The notes: a model not told the origin generated them from the sequence alone. DNA of 64,000 nt from JAGDMJ01 sp963809695 (GCA_963809695.1 CAWEKI010000006.1:682001-746000), one strand, 5' to 3'. Shown: positions 33,547 through 41,963, counted from the first letter of the stretch. Translations and numbers: made by a program.

Positions 33547-34607
33547 TTGCCTGAAGCCGCTGTCGTCCCCGCCTTGAACCTGGCCAGCGTTTCCTCATAC
33601 TCTTTGCGGGTCTTCTCCGGCGCATTCTTCAGGAGGCCAAGCGCCTGCTCTTCTATGGAAATGGCCCGGGAAGCATTTCCCCGATTGAATTCGACAGCGG
33701 CCTGCGTGTCAAGGAACATCGCCTTTTCTTCATCCGTCTTGGCCAGAGAGACGGCTTTCCCGGCGAGTTTTCCTGCGTAGCCCAGCATCACCTTCTGCCC
33801 GGCCAGATTCCAGGCGATGTTGTTCATGTCCGTGGCCGCATCGGGATGCTTTGCGAAGTACATGTCGTATTGCTTCTGAGCCTCGTCGAACTTTTTTTCT
33901 TTCACATTGAAGCTTGCCAGGCTCATCACCGCCGATCCGGCGTAGGGGGAATTCGGATATTTTTCAGCGAAGGCGTTCAGCGCGGCGGGGTCTTTGCTGG
34001 TGCGAAACTCATTCATTGCCACATAGAAACTGGCCTCATCGGCGTGCTCGTTGGTCGGGTCAAGCTCGAGCATCTTTTTGTAGTAGCCGGAAGCGCCGGC
34101 AAGATCATTCTGCATCGCATATTTCGTTGCCATCTGGTATTGAGCGGCGGCATTGTTCGGATTTTTTGCAAGCTCCGCCTTCAATGTGCCGATCGTGTTC
34201 ACTCCCTGCAAATAGTCATCCAGGGTCTTCAGAAATTTTTCCGGAGGCATGTAGCCGAGCAGCCTGTCGATCTCCTCGCCGTCAGGTTTTATCAGGAGGA
34301 CTGTGGGGTACGCTTTCACCCCGTACTTCTTGGCGATCTCGATGCCTTCCCCCTTTTCTGCATCGATCTTGTACGGGATGACGTTCCCCTCGACGAACTC
34401 GCTCACCGTTGCATCCGAATAGGTATTGGCATCCAGCGTGTCGCACCAACGGCACCAATCGGTGTAGAAATCGATCAACACGGGCTTCTTCTCGGTTCCG
34501 GCTTTGGCAAGGACGTCCTTGAAGGCACCGGTGAGAAACTTGATATCGGCCCTGGCGGCTAAACAGACCGCTACGGACAACAGGAGAACCGGGAGAAAGC
34601 GTCTCAT
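33543..34607 (-). CDS. Periplasmic thioredoxin-fold protein with TPR repeats
   Basis: A signal peptide (MRRFLPVLLLSVAVCLAARA) leads to a thioredoxin domain at about residues 20-130 with the redox motif WCRWC in IDFYTDWCRWCDTL and the cis-proline in VKAYPTVLLI. TPR-like helices follow at about 150-330 (AAQYQMATKYAMQNDLAGAS, NNIAWNLAGQKVMLGYAGKL). The start ATG at 34607 has GGAG eight bases upstream; an ATG six codons earlier is less likely. It is the first gene of a six-gene minus operon, with a perfect Bacteroidota promoter upstream. Probable role: disulfide handling in the periplasm. Confidence 0.86.
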   Translation of the reverse strand: MRRFLPVLLLSVAVCLAARADIKFLTGAFKDVLAKAGTEKKPVLIDFYTDWCRWCDTLDANTYSDATVSEFVEGNVIPYKIDAEKGEGIEIAKKYGVKAYPTVLLIKPDGEEIDRLLGYMPPEKFLKTLDDYLQGVNTIGTLKAELAKNPNNAAAQYQMATKYAMQNDLAGASGYYKKMLELDPTNEHADEASFYVAMNEFRTSKDPAALNAFAEKYPNSPYAGSAVMSLASFNVKEKKFDEAQKQYDMYFAKHPDAATDMNNIAWNLAGQKVMLGYAGKLAGKAVSLAKTDEEKAMFLDTQAAVEFNRGNASRAISIEEQALGLLKNAPEKTRKEYEETLARFKAGTTAASGK

Positions 34608-34643
34608 ATTTGCTCCGATTGACATTTACTTGATAAGATTTAT

Positions 34644-34674
34644 CAAAGATAGCATATTATATATAGATGTTCAA
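34644..34674 (-). promoter_or_regulatory. Promoter for the thioredoxin-TPR operon
   Basis: On the minus strand TTTG (TTG at 34674-34672) is followed after 20 bases by TATCTTTG (34651-34644), an exact TAnnTTTG match. The stretch between is AT-rich, unlike the surrounding GC-rich DNA. Confidence 0.7.
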
Positions 34675-34724
34675 ACAGTGCCCCAACGACGGAATCGGGA
34701 GAACAACTACGTTGTTACAAGTAT

Positions 34725-35534
34725 ATGGCTCAAGAAGAATATCTGCTCGGCGTAAACGACACTGAACTTGACAGACTACGCTTCCAGCACAGCGTCTGGG
34801 GTTCGATCACCCGTGATTTTTTTGCCCGTCTGGGCGTCAAATCGGGGTGGAGGTGCCTTGACGCGGGCGCCGGACCAGGATTCGTCACCATGGATTTGCG
34901 CGAACTGGTCGGACCAAACGGTGAGGTCACCGCGCTTGAGCCGTCTCCTTTTTACCTTGAGCAGTGCCGGAAGGAGGCGGCCGGGAAGGAGTACACCAAT
35001 ATTCGATTGATCCAGGGGAAAGTGGAGGATGCGTTACTGCCGTCGAACAAGTTCGACCTTGTGTTTTCACGCTGGGTTCTGAGCTTTGCCGCCGATCCCG
35101 AGAAATTTCTCCGTCCTTTGATTGAAACGCTAAAGCCAGGGGGCATCATCGCTCTGCAGGACTACTATTACGAGGGCTTGTCCCTCTGGCCCCTTGGCGG
35201 GGCGTTCGACAAAATGGCGGACGTCGTCCGGGCACATTACCGCTCAGCCAACGGCGACCCGTACGTCACCGGGAAACTCCCGGGGCTCTTCAGGGCTCAC
35301 GGGATACGTCTACTTGAATTCTCTCCCCATTGCCTGGCAGGAGGACCAGAAAGCCCCATCATGGAGTGGGCACACCGGTTCTTTACCACGCACGCCCAGG
35401 CGATGGTGGAGAAGGGCGTCGTGGATCAGCGGGTGGCGCACGCGATGGTAGCAGACTGGCACGATCATCGGAACAATCCGGATGCGCTGTTCTTCTCGCC
35501 GATCGTTGTCGACGTGGGAGGGAAGAAAGGGTGA
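34725..35534 (+). CDS. Class I SAM-dependent methyltransferase
   Basis: The 269-residue protein has the methyltransferase motif I LDAGAGPGFVTMDL, motif II VTALEPSPF, and VFSRWVLSFAADPEKFLRPL followed by LKPGGIIALQDYYYEG. These place it in the Methyltransf_11/25 group with small-molecule or lipid substrates. The substrate cannot be read from the sequence. It is transcribed divergently from the thioredoxin-TPR operon and is followed by a 220-base gap with an inverted repeat. Confidence 0.88.
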   Translation: MAQEEYLLGVNDTELDRLRFQHSVWGSITRDFFARLGVKSGWRCLDAGAGPGFVTMDLRELVGPNGEVTALEPSPFYLEQCRKEAAGKEYTNIRLIQGKVEDALLPSNKFDLVFSRWVLSFAADPEKFLRPLIETLKPGGIIALQDYYYEGLSLWPLGGAFDKMADVVRAHYRSANGDPYVTGKLPGLFRAHGIRLLEFSPHCLAGGPESPIMEWAHRFFTTHAQAMVEKGVVDQRVAHAMVADWHDHRNNPDALFFSPIVVDVGGKKG

Positions 35535-35570
35535 GGAGCAACCAGACAATATCGAAAAACCGGGGGGCAA

Positions 35571-35687
35571 GACGAACACAGGGGGCACAAAGGACTCAGA
35601 GTTACACAGAGAAGAGATTAAGTCAAAGAGGAGCGGCACCATGGTATCACTTTTTCCCTAATATTCTCTGTGCCCTTTGTGTTCGTC
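35571..35687. repeat. Inverted interspersed repeat of the CACAGAG/CTCTGTG type
   Basis: The left arm (35571-35594, GACGAACACAGGGGGCACAA) and right arm (35667-35687, CTGTGCCCTTTGTGTTCGTC) are near-perfect reverse complements about 70 bases apart. A related tract lies at 42701-42745 and a partial one at 63030-63053. Confidence 0.6.
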
Positions 35688-35696
35688 TCGCACAAG

Positions 35697-35726
35697 TTGA
35701 AAATGTGACAAAAAGCTGTTAATTTG
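35697..35726 (+). promoter_or_regulatory. Promoter for the fatty acid hydroxylase-like gene
   Basis: TTG at 35697-35699 and TTAATTTG at 35719-35726 are 19 bases apart, one mismatch from the TAnnTTTG consensus. The gene start with its AGGAGG site follows within 35 bases. Confidence 0.5.
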
Positions 35727-35757
35727 AGCGTGTAAGGAATATTTTTCAGGAGGATGC

Positions 35758-36417
35758 ATGCCGAAACTCTATGTTTCCAACAAGGACGAATCCGCGCGGA
35801 TGTTCAAGAGCGACTTCTTGGAGTTGTTCACTCATGTCCATTGGAGTGTCCCGATCATTATTTTTCTACCCGTGGTCATCTACTGCCTGGTACAGACCTC
35901 CACGCAGGATGTCGTGGGCCTCTATGAAGGGATTTCCCTCTTCGTTCTCGGGGTATTTGTCTGGACGCTGACGGAATACCTCCTGCACAGATTTGTATTC
36001 CACTATGAACCGACCAGCGAATTTGGGAAGCGGATCCACTTCATGACTCATGGCGTGCATCATGACTACCCGAGCGATTCAAAGCGCCTGGTCATGGTAC
36101 CCTCGGTTAGCATTCCGCTTGCCGCGCTGTTTTATGTCCTGTTCCTTCTGATCAGTGGACCGTTCTACGTGCTTCCATTCTTCGCCGGTTTCATCTTCGG
36201 CTACATCTGTTATGATGAGATCCATTACGCGACACACCATGCGCCCCTGAAAGGGGGCGTAGGACTCTGGCTGAAGCATCACCATGTGCTGCACCACTAT
36301 CGGAATCCCGACAAAGGATACGGCGTGAGTTCGCCGCTCTGGGATTATGTCTTTGGCACCATGGAGGAAACGGAGGAGAGAAACCTGGCGGAGGCTAGCA
36401 TTCCTGGCCGAAAGTAA
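35758..36417 (+). CDS. Fatty acid hydroxylase/sterol desaturase family membrane protein
   Basis: The 219-residue membrane protein has the histidine-box pattern of the di-iron hydroxylase superfamily: LLHRFVFHYEP, HFMTHGVHHDYPSD, IHYATHHAPL and LKHHHVLHHYRNPDKGYGVS. Four hydrophobic segments anchor it. The WTLTEYLLHRFVFH and GYGVSSPLWDYVFGT segments resemble fatty acid 2-hydroxylases, which act on sphingolipids or related lipids. A clear ribosome site AGGAGG precedes the ATG, and a strong terminator follows 33 bases after the stop, so the gene is probably monocistronic. Confidence 0.87.
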   Translation: MPKLYVSNKDESARMFKSDFLELFTHVHWSVPIIIFLPVVIYCLVQTSTQDVVGLYEGISLFVLGVFVWTLTEYLLHRFVFHYEPTSEFGKRIHFMTHGVHHDYPSDSKRLVMVPSVSIPLAALFYVLFLLISGPFYVLPFFAGFIFGYICYDEIHYATHHAPLKGGVGLWLKHHHVLHHYRNPDKGYGVSSPLWDYVFGTMEETEERNLAEASIPGRK

Positions 36418-36450
36418 CGCGACGGGTTTGCTGAAAGGCAGTTGAGATTG

Positions 36451-36486
36451 AAGCCCCCGACACAGATGTCAGGGGCTTTTTGTTTT
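36451..36486 (+). terminator. Intrinsic terminator after the fatty acid hydroxylase-like gene
   Basis: AGCCCCCGACA and TGTCAGGGGCT form a stem of about ten base pairs around a short loop, directly followed by TTTTTGTTTT on the plus strand. Confidence 0.85.
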
Positions 36487-36557
36487 GTAGCTCGACACTT
36501 TCGGCACAAGCACCTTCAACAACCGGCCGGAATCATCCCGAGATACGTAGCGAGGCT

Positions 36558-37217
36558 CTACTTCGTTCCCTGCATTGCCCGTAGCGCTTCTTTGAGAGTC
36601 TGAATCTCCGCATTGGCTTTCTGGATCTTCTGGTTCAGAGCGGCGTCCGGCTTGCCGCTCTTTTGTGCCGATGCCGCTTCCTTCTGCATGGCGGAGAGCG
36701 CTTCCTCCTTTGCGGCGATGTACCCTTTCATAAAGCCCGCCTCTCCGGCAGAAGCCGGCTTCGAAAGCGCTCCGGGATCTTGCCCGTCGCTCTTCTTGTC
36801 GGCCAGCTTGTAGTTGAATGGCACGGAGACCCAAACAGAGACCGGCTTGTCTTTTATATAGGCAGGCGTAAAGAGGAACTGCTTCGCCGCATCGATCGTC
36901 ACCTGGTTGAAGACATCGGAGTCGCTCTTCAGGATCTTCACCTCTCTCGCCCTTCCCTCCGTGTCCACCCAGATCTTCACCCAGACTTTGCCCTCAAGCC
37001 CAGCCTTCATGGCAAGCTCGGGATATACCGGGTTCACTTTCTTCAGGACCGTCGGATCCTTGTCGACAGCGATTTGATCGGCAGGAGGCGTTTCCTGGCT
37101 GGCCGCGCTTGAAGAGGTGAGAGTGGTTTGTTGGTCTGGTCCTTTGTTGCTCTCTCCGCACCCGGCGAGGAAGACAGCCAGCGCGGCTAGCATCATGAAT
37201 CCCGATAGTGTTTTCAA
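36558..37217 (-). CDS. Lipoprotein with TonB C-terminal domain and coiled-coil tail
   Basis: The 219-residue product has a lipoprotein signal with lipobox VFLAGC at residues 15-20 instead of the usual TonB transmembrane anchor. Residues about 55-140 are a TonB C-terminal domain (VNPVYPELAMKAGLEGKVWV, KIWVDTEGRAREVKILKSD, FTPAYIKDKPVSVWVSVPF). A charged helical tail rich in K, E and A follows (EEALSAMQKEAASAQ). The start is a TTG with AGGAG five bases upstream. TonB normally spans the inner membrane to reach ExbB/ExbD. A lipid-anchored version cannot do so directly, so its role is unclear. Confidence 0.82.
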   Translation of the reverse strand: MKTLSGFMMLAALAVFLAGCGESNKGPDQQTTLTSSSAASQETPPADQIAVDKDPTVLKKVNPVYPELAMKAGLEGKVWVKIWVDTEGRAREVKILKSDSDVFNQVTIDAAKQFLFTPAYIKDKPVSVWVSVPFNYKLADKKSDGQDPGALSKPASAGEAGFMKGYIAAKEEALSAMQKEAASAQKSGKPDAALNQKIQKANAEIQTLKEALRAMQGTK

Positions 37218-37340
37218 TTGGACTCCTTTTCGGTCATGTCTATGATTCTTGATTGAGACGCATACACCGTCCTCGGATCTTCATTGGCTGGTGTCGTCTG
37301 GACGTATCCAGCCCCCTTCCCCCGGGCCCTGGCCCCTGTT

Positions 37341-37862
37341 CTAGTTTGCCACCGTCCTCGCGTTCACCTCGAACATCTTGGCCGGCGCAAGGCTAACAAC
37401 CTGTTCCTCGGGCAATTGATAGACGACCACGATGGTCTGCCGCCCGGCAGCTGCCTGTCCTTTTCCAAACACGGTCTCGAACGCCGGAGCGCCCGCGCCG
37501 GTCTTGAGGAACAGGAGGGAGAAGAGCACGCTGGCCAACACTACCAACAGAAGTGCCGCCGCAGCGAGCGGGACTGAAAGGAGGACGTCCCGGCGCCAGA
37601 ACGGCTCCGGACGGCGGCGACTCTCCGCTCCTTTGGCATGCCGGCTCAACAGCTGCTCAAAGAAAGCCTCATCGATTCCCGGTGGCAGTGCAACCGCATC
37701 GTTGCGGACCACCTCCCGAACGCGCACCGATGCTGAAAGAAAAGATCTGCAATCGGGACAGGTGCTCAGGTGAGCAAACAGAGCTGCTTGGTCAGATGCG
37801 TCAAGCAGGCCATCCATGAATCGGCTTGCATTCTCCTGGAATAGATCGCAATTCATCACCAT
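37341..37862 (-). CDS. Anti-sigma factor with zinc-finger domain
   Basis: The 173-residue protein begins with a zf-HC2 anti-sigma zinc finger (CDLFQENASRFMDG, HLSTCPDCRSF, the HxxxCxxC pattern), then a single transmembrane helix (VPLAAAALLLVVLASVLFSL) and an outer domain of about 55 residues. It overlaps the end of the ECF sigma gene, the standard arrangement for an anti-sigma regulator that holds its sigma factor at the membrane. The start is ATG at 37862, with an ATG at 37856 (TGATG overlap) as alternative. Confidence 0.88.
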   Translation of the reverse strand: MVMNCDLFQENASRFMDGLLDASDQAALFAHLSTCPDCRSFLSASVRVREVVRNDAVALPPGIDEAFFEQLLSRHAKGAESRRRPEPFWRRDVLLSVPLAAAALLLVVLASVLFSLLFLKTGAGAPAFETVFGKGQAAAGRQTIVVVYQLPEEQVVSLAPAKMFEVNARTVAN

Positions 37863-38401
37863 GGTCCTTTCCCAACATATGGTTTGAGCAACCTGTGCAG
37901 TTGTTGCCGGGCTTTAAAGAGCCTCGATTTTACCGCACTCTCCGTCGATCCAATGATCACGGCGATTTCTTCATAGGCAAGGTCTTCGTATTCCCTTAAC
38001 AGCAGGACCTCACGGTACTCGGGTTTGAGACGGCCTATCGCTTCCATGAGCACCCGAGTTTCGTCTTCCCGCTCCAGGATCGTGCCCGCATCCTCTCCTT
38101 GCAGATCGTCCATTTCGTCGGAAGAATACTCATTGGATTTGTTCCGGCGCAGCTCGTTCAGGCAATGATTTCGGGCGACGGTGAATATCCAGGACCTGAA
38201 TCGCACGATGCGCGCAAGCTCCGTGCGGCATTCGAACGCCTTGAGGAATGCCGATTGGAACGCATCCCGGGCCCTGTCGGGTTGCCGGAGCATTCTCAGC
38301 GCGAAGACGTACACCGGCTGTTTGTAGCGGGTATAAAGCGCCGCAAACGCCAGGTCATCGCCGGCTGCAAAGGCCTGTGCAAGGTCCTCGTCTGTCCTCA
38401 T
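37856..38401 (-). CDS. ECF-family RNA polymerase sigma factor
   Basis: The 181-residue protein has sigma region 2 (FAALYTRYKQPVYVFALRML, FQSAFLKAFECRTELARIVR, FRSWIFTVARNHCLNELRRN) and region 4 (LKPEYREVLLLREYEDLAYE, EEIAVIIGSTESAVKSRLFK). It lacks regions 1 and 3, as in group IV sigma factors. The adjacent overlapping anti-sigma gene completes a membrane-signalling pair. The TonB-domain lipoprotein gene downstream on the same strand, after a 123-base gap, may be part of the same transcript or its target. Confidence 0.93.
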   Translation of the reverse strand: MRTDEDLAQAFAAGDDLAFAALYTRYKQPVYVFALRMLRQPDRARDAFQSAFLKAFECRTELARIVRFRSWIFTVARNHCLNELRRNKSNEYSSDEMDDLQGEDAGTILEREDETRVLMEAIGRLKPEYREVLLLREYEDLAYEEIAVIIGSTESAVKSRLFKARQQLHRLLKPYVGKGPW

Positions 38402-38665
38402 GAGTACCGGTGCCGGAAATAATGTGGACGCGTCTATTATCTAGACACGCGAAGGGCTGGAAAGTTGCCGGGGGAACTCATCCCCTCGGAGTGTGAGATT
38501 CACTGTCTGAGGGGAATATGGCAAAAGGAGAAACAAAACGGAAGATCTCACCCACTTCCCCTTACGAGGGTAGAAGGTAGAGTGCAGAAGGCAGACTGTT
38601 AGTGCTCTGCTCGTATTCTTCACTCTACACGCTACCCTCTTCCCTCGCTTGGCGTGAGGGTGAGT
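38402..38665. other. 264-base gap with imperfect inverted repeats
   Basis: No gene is seen between the ptb stop and the sigma factor start. Bases 38560-38660 contain purine-rich GAGGGTAGAAGGTAGAGTG and pyrimidine-rich CTCTACACGCTACCCTCTT tracts that can pair, and a CCCTC...GAGGG hairpin lies just after the ptb stop. Confidence 0.5.
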
Positions 38666-39595
38666 TCATTCGTGCTCGCTCTTGCTCATGATCATGCCGA
38701 GGGCGATGGAAAGAAGTTTGGCGTCGCTCTTATCGGCACGGGAGGGGATCAGGATCGGCACGCGCGCGCCCACGATGACATGAGCCAGACGAAGGCCGGC
38801 AAAATATGTCGTGCTCTTGGCGAGGCTGTTGGCCGATTCGATATTGGCGGCGACCAGGATTTCCGCCTGGCCGGCGACCTCGGATTTGATCCTCTTTTCC
38901 GCAGCGGCATCGCTGGAGATCGCATTGTCCAGCGCGAACGGCCCGTCCACGACGCACCCGGTGATCTGTCCGCGGTCGTTCATCTTCGAGAGCGCTGCCG
39001 CGTCGAGCGTGGACTGCAGGTTGGGGACGACGAACTCCGTTGCCGAGAGGACGGCCACCTTCGGCAGGGGATTGCCGAGCGCATGAGCGACTTCCACGGC
39101 ATTCCTGATGAGCTCCACCTTGTTTTTCAGGTCGGGGGCGAGCGTCATGCCTCCATCCGTGATCATGATGAACTTGCTCGCGGCCCTCGGCGGATATTCC
39201 AGAACGAAGATGTCACTTAACAGCCGGCCTGTTCGAAGCCCGCTCCCTTCTTCGAGCACGGCTTTCATCATTGTCCCCGTGTCCACGCTTCCTTTCATGA
39301 GGATATCCGCCTTTTCATCCCGCACCAGCTCGATCGCGGCATGAAGGGCAGCCCGGGGCTCGGGAAGGTGAACGATTTCCATGTGAGCCGGGTCGCCTCC
39401 CAGACTGGACATGCCATGCTGGATGATCTCGCAGTCGCCGAGCAGAATGAATGAGGCATGAAGCGTCTTCTGCGCCTGTACGATGCTGGAGAAGGTCTCC
39501 GCATTTCCGGGGGCGACAACGGCAACGCGGATTCCAGAAATCGTGGCGGCATAGTTCAGAAGAGCGTCAAAATCAAAGATGGCTGGTGTATTCAT
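38666..39595 (-). CDS. ptb: Phosphate butyryltransferase/acetyltransferase-like enzyme
   Basis: The 309-residue enzyme of the phosphotransacetylase/phosphotransbutyrylase family exchanges CoA for phosphate on a short acyl group. Visible family segments are KADILMKGSVDTGTMMKAVL, MITDGGMTLAPDLKNKVELI, VVDGPFALDNAIS, VAGQAEILVAANIESANSLA and VIVGARVPILIPSRADKSDA. The start ATG at 39595 gives MNTPAIFDFDALL; the open frame upstream is not conserved-looking. The butyrate kinase gene upstream strongly supports butyryl rather than acetyl specificity. Confidence 0.88.
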   Translation of the reverse strand: MNTPAIFDFDALLNYAATISGIRVAVVAPGNAETFSSIVQAQKTLHASFILLGDCEIIQHGMSSLGGDPAHMEIVHLPEPRAALHAAIELVRDEKADILMKGSVDTGTMMKAVLEEGSGLRTGRLLSDIFVLEYPPRAASKFIMITDGGMTLAPDLKNKVELIRNAVEVAHALGNPLPKVAVLSATEFVVPNLQSTLDAAALSKMNDRGQITGCVVDGPFALDNAISSDAAAEKRIKSEVAGQAEILVAANIESANSLAKSTTYFAGLRLAHVIVGARVPILIPSRADKSDAKLLSIALGMIMSKSEHE

Positions 39596-39663
39596 GAGTG
39601 TGCACGAAAGAATTAGGTTATGCTTCCCCTTCGGGGAAGGTGGATCCTTTCGACATTCCGTTT

Positions 39664-40728
39664 TCAATATTCACACGCTGTCTCCACCCCCTGCAGCACG
39701 CGCAGCACTCCTTCCGCCAAAGCGCGCATCTCGTCCTCGCCCGGATAGAGCAGGATCGGTCCGAGGAACTGGACCCGCTCCCGGATCCACTGAGTGAGCA
39801 TGGTTGAAGCGGCCAGCCCTCCGGTCAGCACCACGGCGTCGAGAGCCCCGTTGAGCACCGTTGCCATGGCGCCAATCTCCTTGGCGATTTGATAGGCCAT
39901 GGCCTCGAACACTCCATGCGCGACTGCATCCCCTGCGGCAATCTTGCGTTCCACTTCCGTAGCCACGGTCGTCCCCAGGTACGCCAGGAGCCCGCCGCGC
40001 CCGCGTACCAGTGAGCGCATCTCCGCCTCGGAAAATCTGCCCGAGTAGCAGAGAGTGATGAATTGCTGAAGCGGCAATCCACCCGTGCGCTCGGGAGAGA
40101 AAGGGCCGTCGCTGTTCGCGTCGTTGACATCAATGATCTTGCCGCCGAGGACCGGTGCCACCGAGATCCCTCCTCCCAGATGCGCCACGATGAGCCGTAT
40201 CCCGCCGAGCGGACGTCCCAGAGCGGATGCGGCACGCCGGGCAGATGCATGAATATTGAGCGCGTGAGAGAGGCTGCTTCGTTGAATGAGCGGGTGTCCC
40301 GAGTAGCGCGCCAGCGGCTCGAGCTCATCCACGGACACCGGATCTCCAACATAGGCGTCGCAGCCATACTCATGGGCCACGACATCGGCCAGTGCGCATC
40401 CGAGGTTTGAGGCATGCTCTCCCTGGAGGTTCGCGCGCGCATCGGCCAGCATCCGGGCGTTGACCTTGTACATCCCTCCCTGCACAGGACGCAGCAAGCC
40501 CCCCATGCCGACGACCGCGGAAAGTGACAGCGACTGGGAGCGGAGCCACTCGCGGATGCCCGTCATTCGCACATCAAACTGATCCCAAATGCCGGAAAAA
40601 CGTTTGAGGTCGGCACTCTCATACCGCATGGTCTGGGCGCATTTCTGCGTTTGGCCGTCAAATAGGGCCAGTTTCGTGCTTGTCGATCCCGGATTGACAA
40701 CAAGAATGAGGGGTAAGGACATGTCCAA
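39664..40728 (-). CDS. buk: Butyrate kinase
   Basis: Butyrate kinase converts butyryl-phosphate and ADP to butyrate and ATP, or the reverse. The 354-residue ASKHA-fold protein has LVVNPGSTSTKLALFDG at the start, VGMGGLLRPVQGGMYKVNA, LIVAHLGGGISVAPVLGGKI, DANSDGPFSPERTGGLP and VVLTGGLAAS. These distinguish butyrate kinase from acetate kinase. With ptb, 68 bases downstream, it forms a two-step energy-yielding or branched-acid activating pair. Isobutyrate and other branched acids are also possible substrates. Confidence 0.92.
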   Translation of the reverse strand: MDMSLPLILVVNPGSTSTKLALFDGQTQKCAQTMRYESADLKRFSGIWDQFDVRMTGIREWLRSQSLSLSAVVGMGGLLRPVQGGMYKVNARMLADARANLQGEHASNLGCALADVVAHEYGCDAYVGDPVSVDELEPLARYSGHPLIQRSSLSHALNIHASARRAASALGRPLGGIRLIVAHLGGGISVAPVLGGKIIDVNDANSDGPFSPERTGGLPLQQFITLCYSGRFSEAEMRSLVRGRGGLLAYLGTTVATEVERKIAAGDAVAHGVFEAMAYQIAKEIGAMATVLNGALDAVVLTGGLAASTMLTQWIRERVQFLGPILLYPGEDEMRALAEGVLRVLQGVETACEY

Positions 40729-41033
40729 GAATACGCAAGGAAGGAGGAAGAATCAATAGGGAACGGGGAACAGAGAACTCAAGATAAAGAACGAGCAAGA
40801 GCGCATGAGCTTTGGAGTGGTTCTGAGCGAAGGCAGCCTGGCTCCCCCTTCACCTGAGCACAACCAGCCGAACTTAGCGAAAAGATGGTGGTAGGGCAAA
40901 AGACCCGGTCCTTTTTTGCGGTATTGTCCTGAATGCTGGCGATTTCGATATTCTCGATTCTATCTTCTTTCCTTCTGGACTTTCTCCTGTGGCAATGCTA
41001 TACTATACCCCACCACAACGACAGGTGCACGCC
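40729..41033. other. 305-base divergent gap between buk and DUF350
   Basis: No gene is seen. Near its right end it holds the promoter-like TGGACT-N17-TATACT for the DUF350-transglycosylase pair. The part next to buk is purine-rich, with no clear promoter recognised for the minus strand. Confidence 0.5.
40976..41004 (+). promoter_or_regulatory. Promoter-like site for the DUF350 gene
   Basis: TGGACT at 40976-40981 and TATACT at 40999-41004 are 17 bases apart. This is closer to the sigma-70 form than to the TAnnTTTG form seen elsewhere in the window. Confidence 0.4.
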
Positions 41034-41237
41034 ATGGAATGGACCATCATCGGTCTCAATTTTCTGTATGCAGTTGGCGGGTTGGTGCTGATGTGGGTTG
41101 CGTACAAACTTTTCGATATTCTCACCCCCGGCATCCCTTTCGATGAAGAGCTCAGGAAGGGAAATCTCGCCGTTGCGATCTTCATCGCATCCATATTCAT
41201 TTCCATTGCGCTCATTGTTGGAGGGTCGCTCAAGTGA
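41034..41237 (+). CDS. DUF350 small membrane protein
   Basis: This 67-residue protein has two hydrophobic helices (IIGLNFLYAVGGLVLMWVAY and LAVAIFIASIFISIALIVGG) around the conserved loop FDILTPGIPFDEELRKGN, the signature of DUF350. An in-frame ATG 15 codons upstream is not supported by family length. Its stop overlaps the GTG start of the lytic transglycosylase by four bases, so the two are coupled. Function of DUF350 is unknown. Confidence 0.85.
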   Translation: MEWTIIGLNFLYAVGGLVLMWVAYKLFDILTPGIPFDEELRKGNLAVAIFIASIFISIALIVGGSLK

Positions 41238-41836
41238 AGCGGTGGGTTCTGCTTCTCCTTGCTGCCTTCTGGTTCGTTATTCCCGTTCTGGCGCAGAGGT
41301 GTTCGTTCCCGTCCTGCTACGACGACACGTTTCGGAAGTACTCGAAGAGATTCTTCGGGGTCGGGTTCGACTGGCGGATTTTCAAAGCCCAGGCTCTCGC
41401 CGAGAGCAATCTTTCTCCCATGGCGAAGAGTTGGGTCGGCGCGAAGGGGATCATGCAGTTGATGCCAAGGACTTTTTCGGAGATTCAAACCAAGAACCCG
41501 GAGTTCCTGACGATTGACGATCCGGAGTGGAATATTGCCGCCGGGATTCTATACAATCGAAATCTCTGGAAACGGCTGGATGATCATGAGATCGACAAGG
41601 AACGATACAACTTCATGTTCGGCAGCTACAATGCCGGCATGGGGACGATCCTGAAGGCGAAGGACATTGCCGAAATGGAGAAACTTGATCCCAAGGTGTG
41701 GGAAAATATTGAACCGGTCGCGCCGAAAGTTCCGCGCTGGCGTTACTCCGAGACGTTCGGATATGTCCGGAAGATCGACTCGCTTTATTCCATCCTTACG
41801 ATCATGTCAGGTGCCAGGCCGCTTCAGAAGAAGTAG
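41234..41836 (+). CDS. Lytic murein transglycosylase (SLT domain)
   Basis: The 200-residue secreted protein (signal peptide MKRWVLLLLAAFWFVIPVLA) cleaves peptidoglycan between MurNAc and GlcNAc. It has the SLT core: catalytic glutamate in KAQALAESNLSPMAKS, GAKGIMQLMPRTFSEI, NIAAGILYNRNLW, and FMFGSYNAGMGTILKAK. The GTG start overlaps the DUF350 stop (GTGA). A strong terminator follows 29 bases after the stop, closing a two-gene unit. Confidence 0.93.
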   Translation: MKRWVLLLLAAFWFVIPVLAQRCSFPSCYDDTFRKYSKRFFGVGFDWRIFKAQALAESNLSPMAKSWVGAKGIMQLMPRTFSEIQTKNPEFLTIDDPEWNIAAGILYNRNLWKRLDDHEIDKERYNFMFGSYNAGMGTILKAKDIAEMEKLDPKVWENIEPVAPKVPRWRYSETFGYVRKIDSLYSILTIMSGARPLQKK

Positions 41837-41864
41837 AGGACTCGGCTTTGCTGGCTGTCTTAAC

Positions 41865-41895
41865 AAGGACCATTCGTGGTCCTTTTTCTTTTTTA
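41865..41895 (+). terminator. Intrinsic terminator after the transglycosylase gene
   Basis: AAGGACCA (41865-41872) and TGGTCCTT (41877-41884) form an 8-bp stem with a TTCG loop, followed by TTTCTTTTTT on the plus strand. Confidence 0.9.
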
Positions 41896-41963
41896 TGGTA
41901 ACGACCACCTCCAGACGTTCCCTGCGTTTGACAATGAAGTCGTCATTTAGCATGTTAAAAGAA

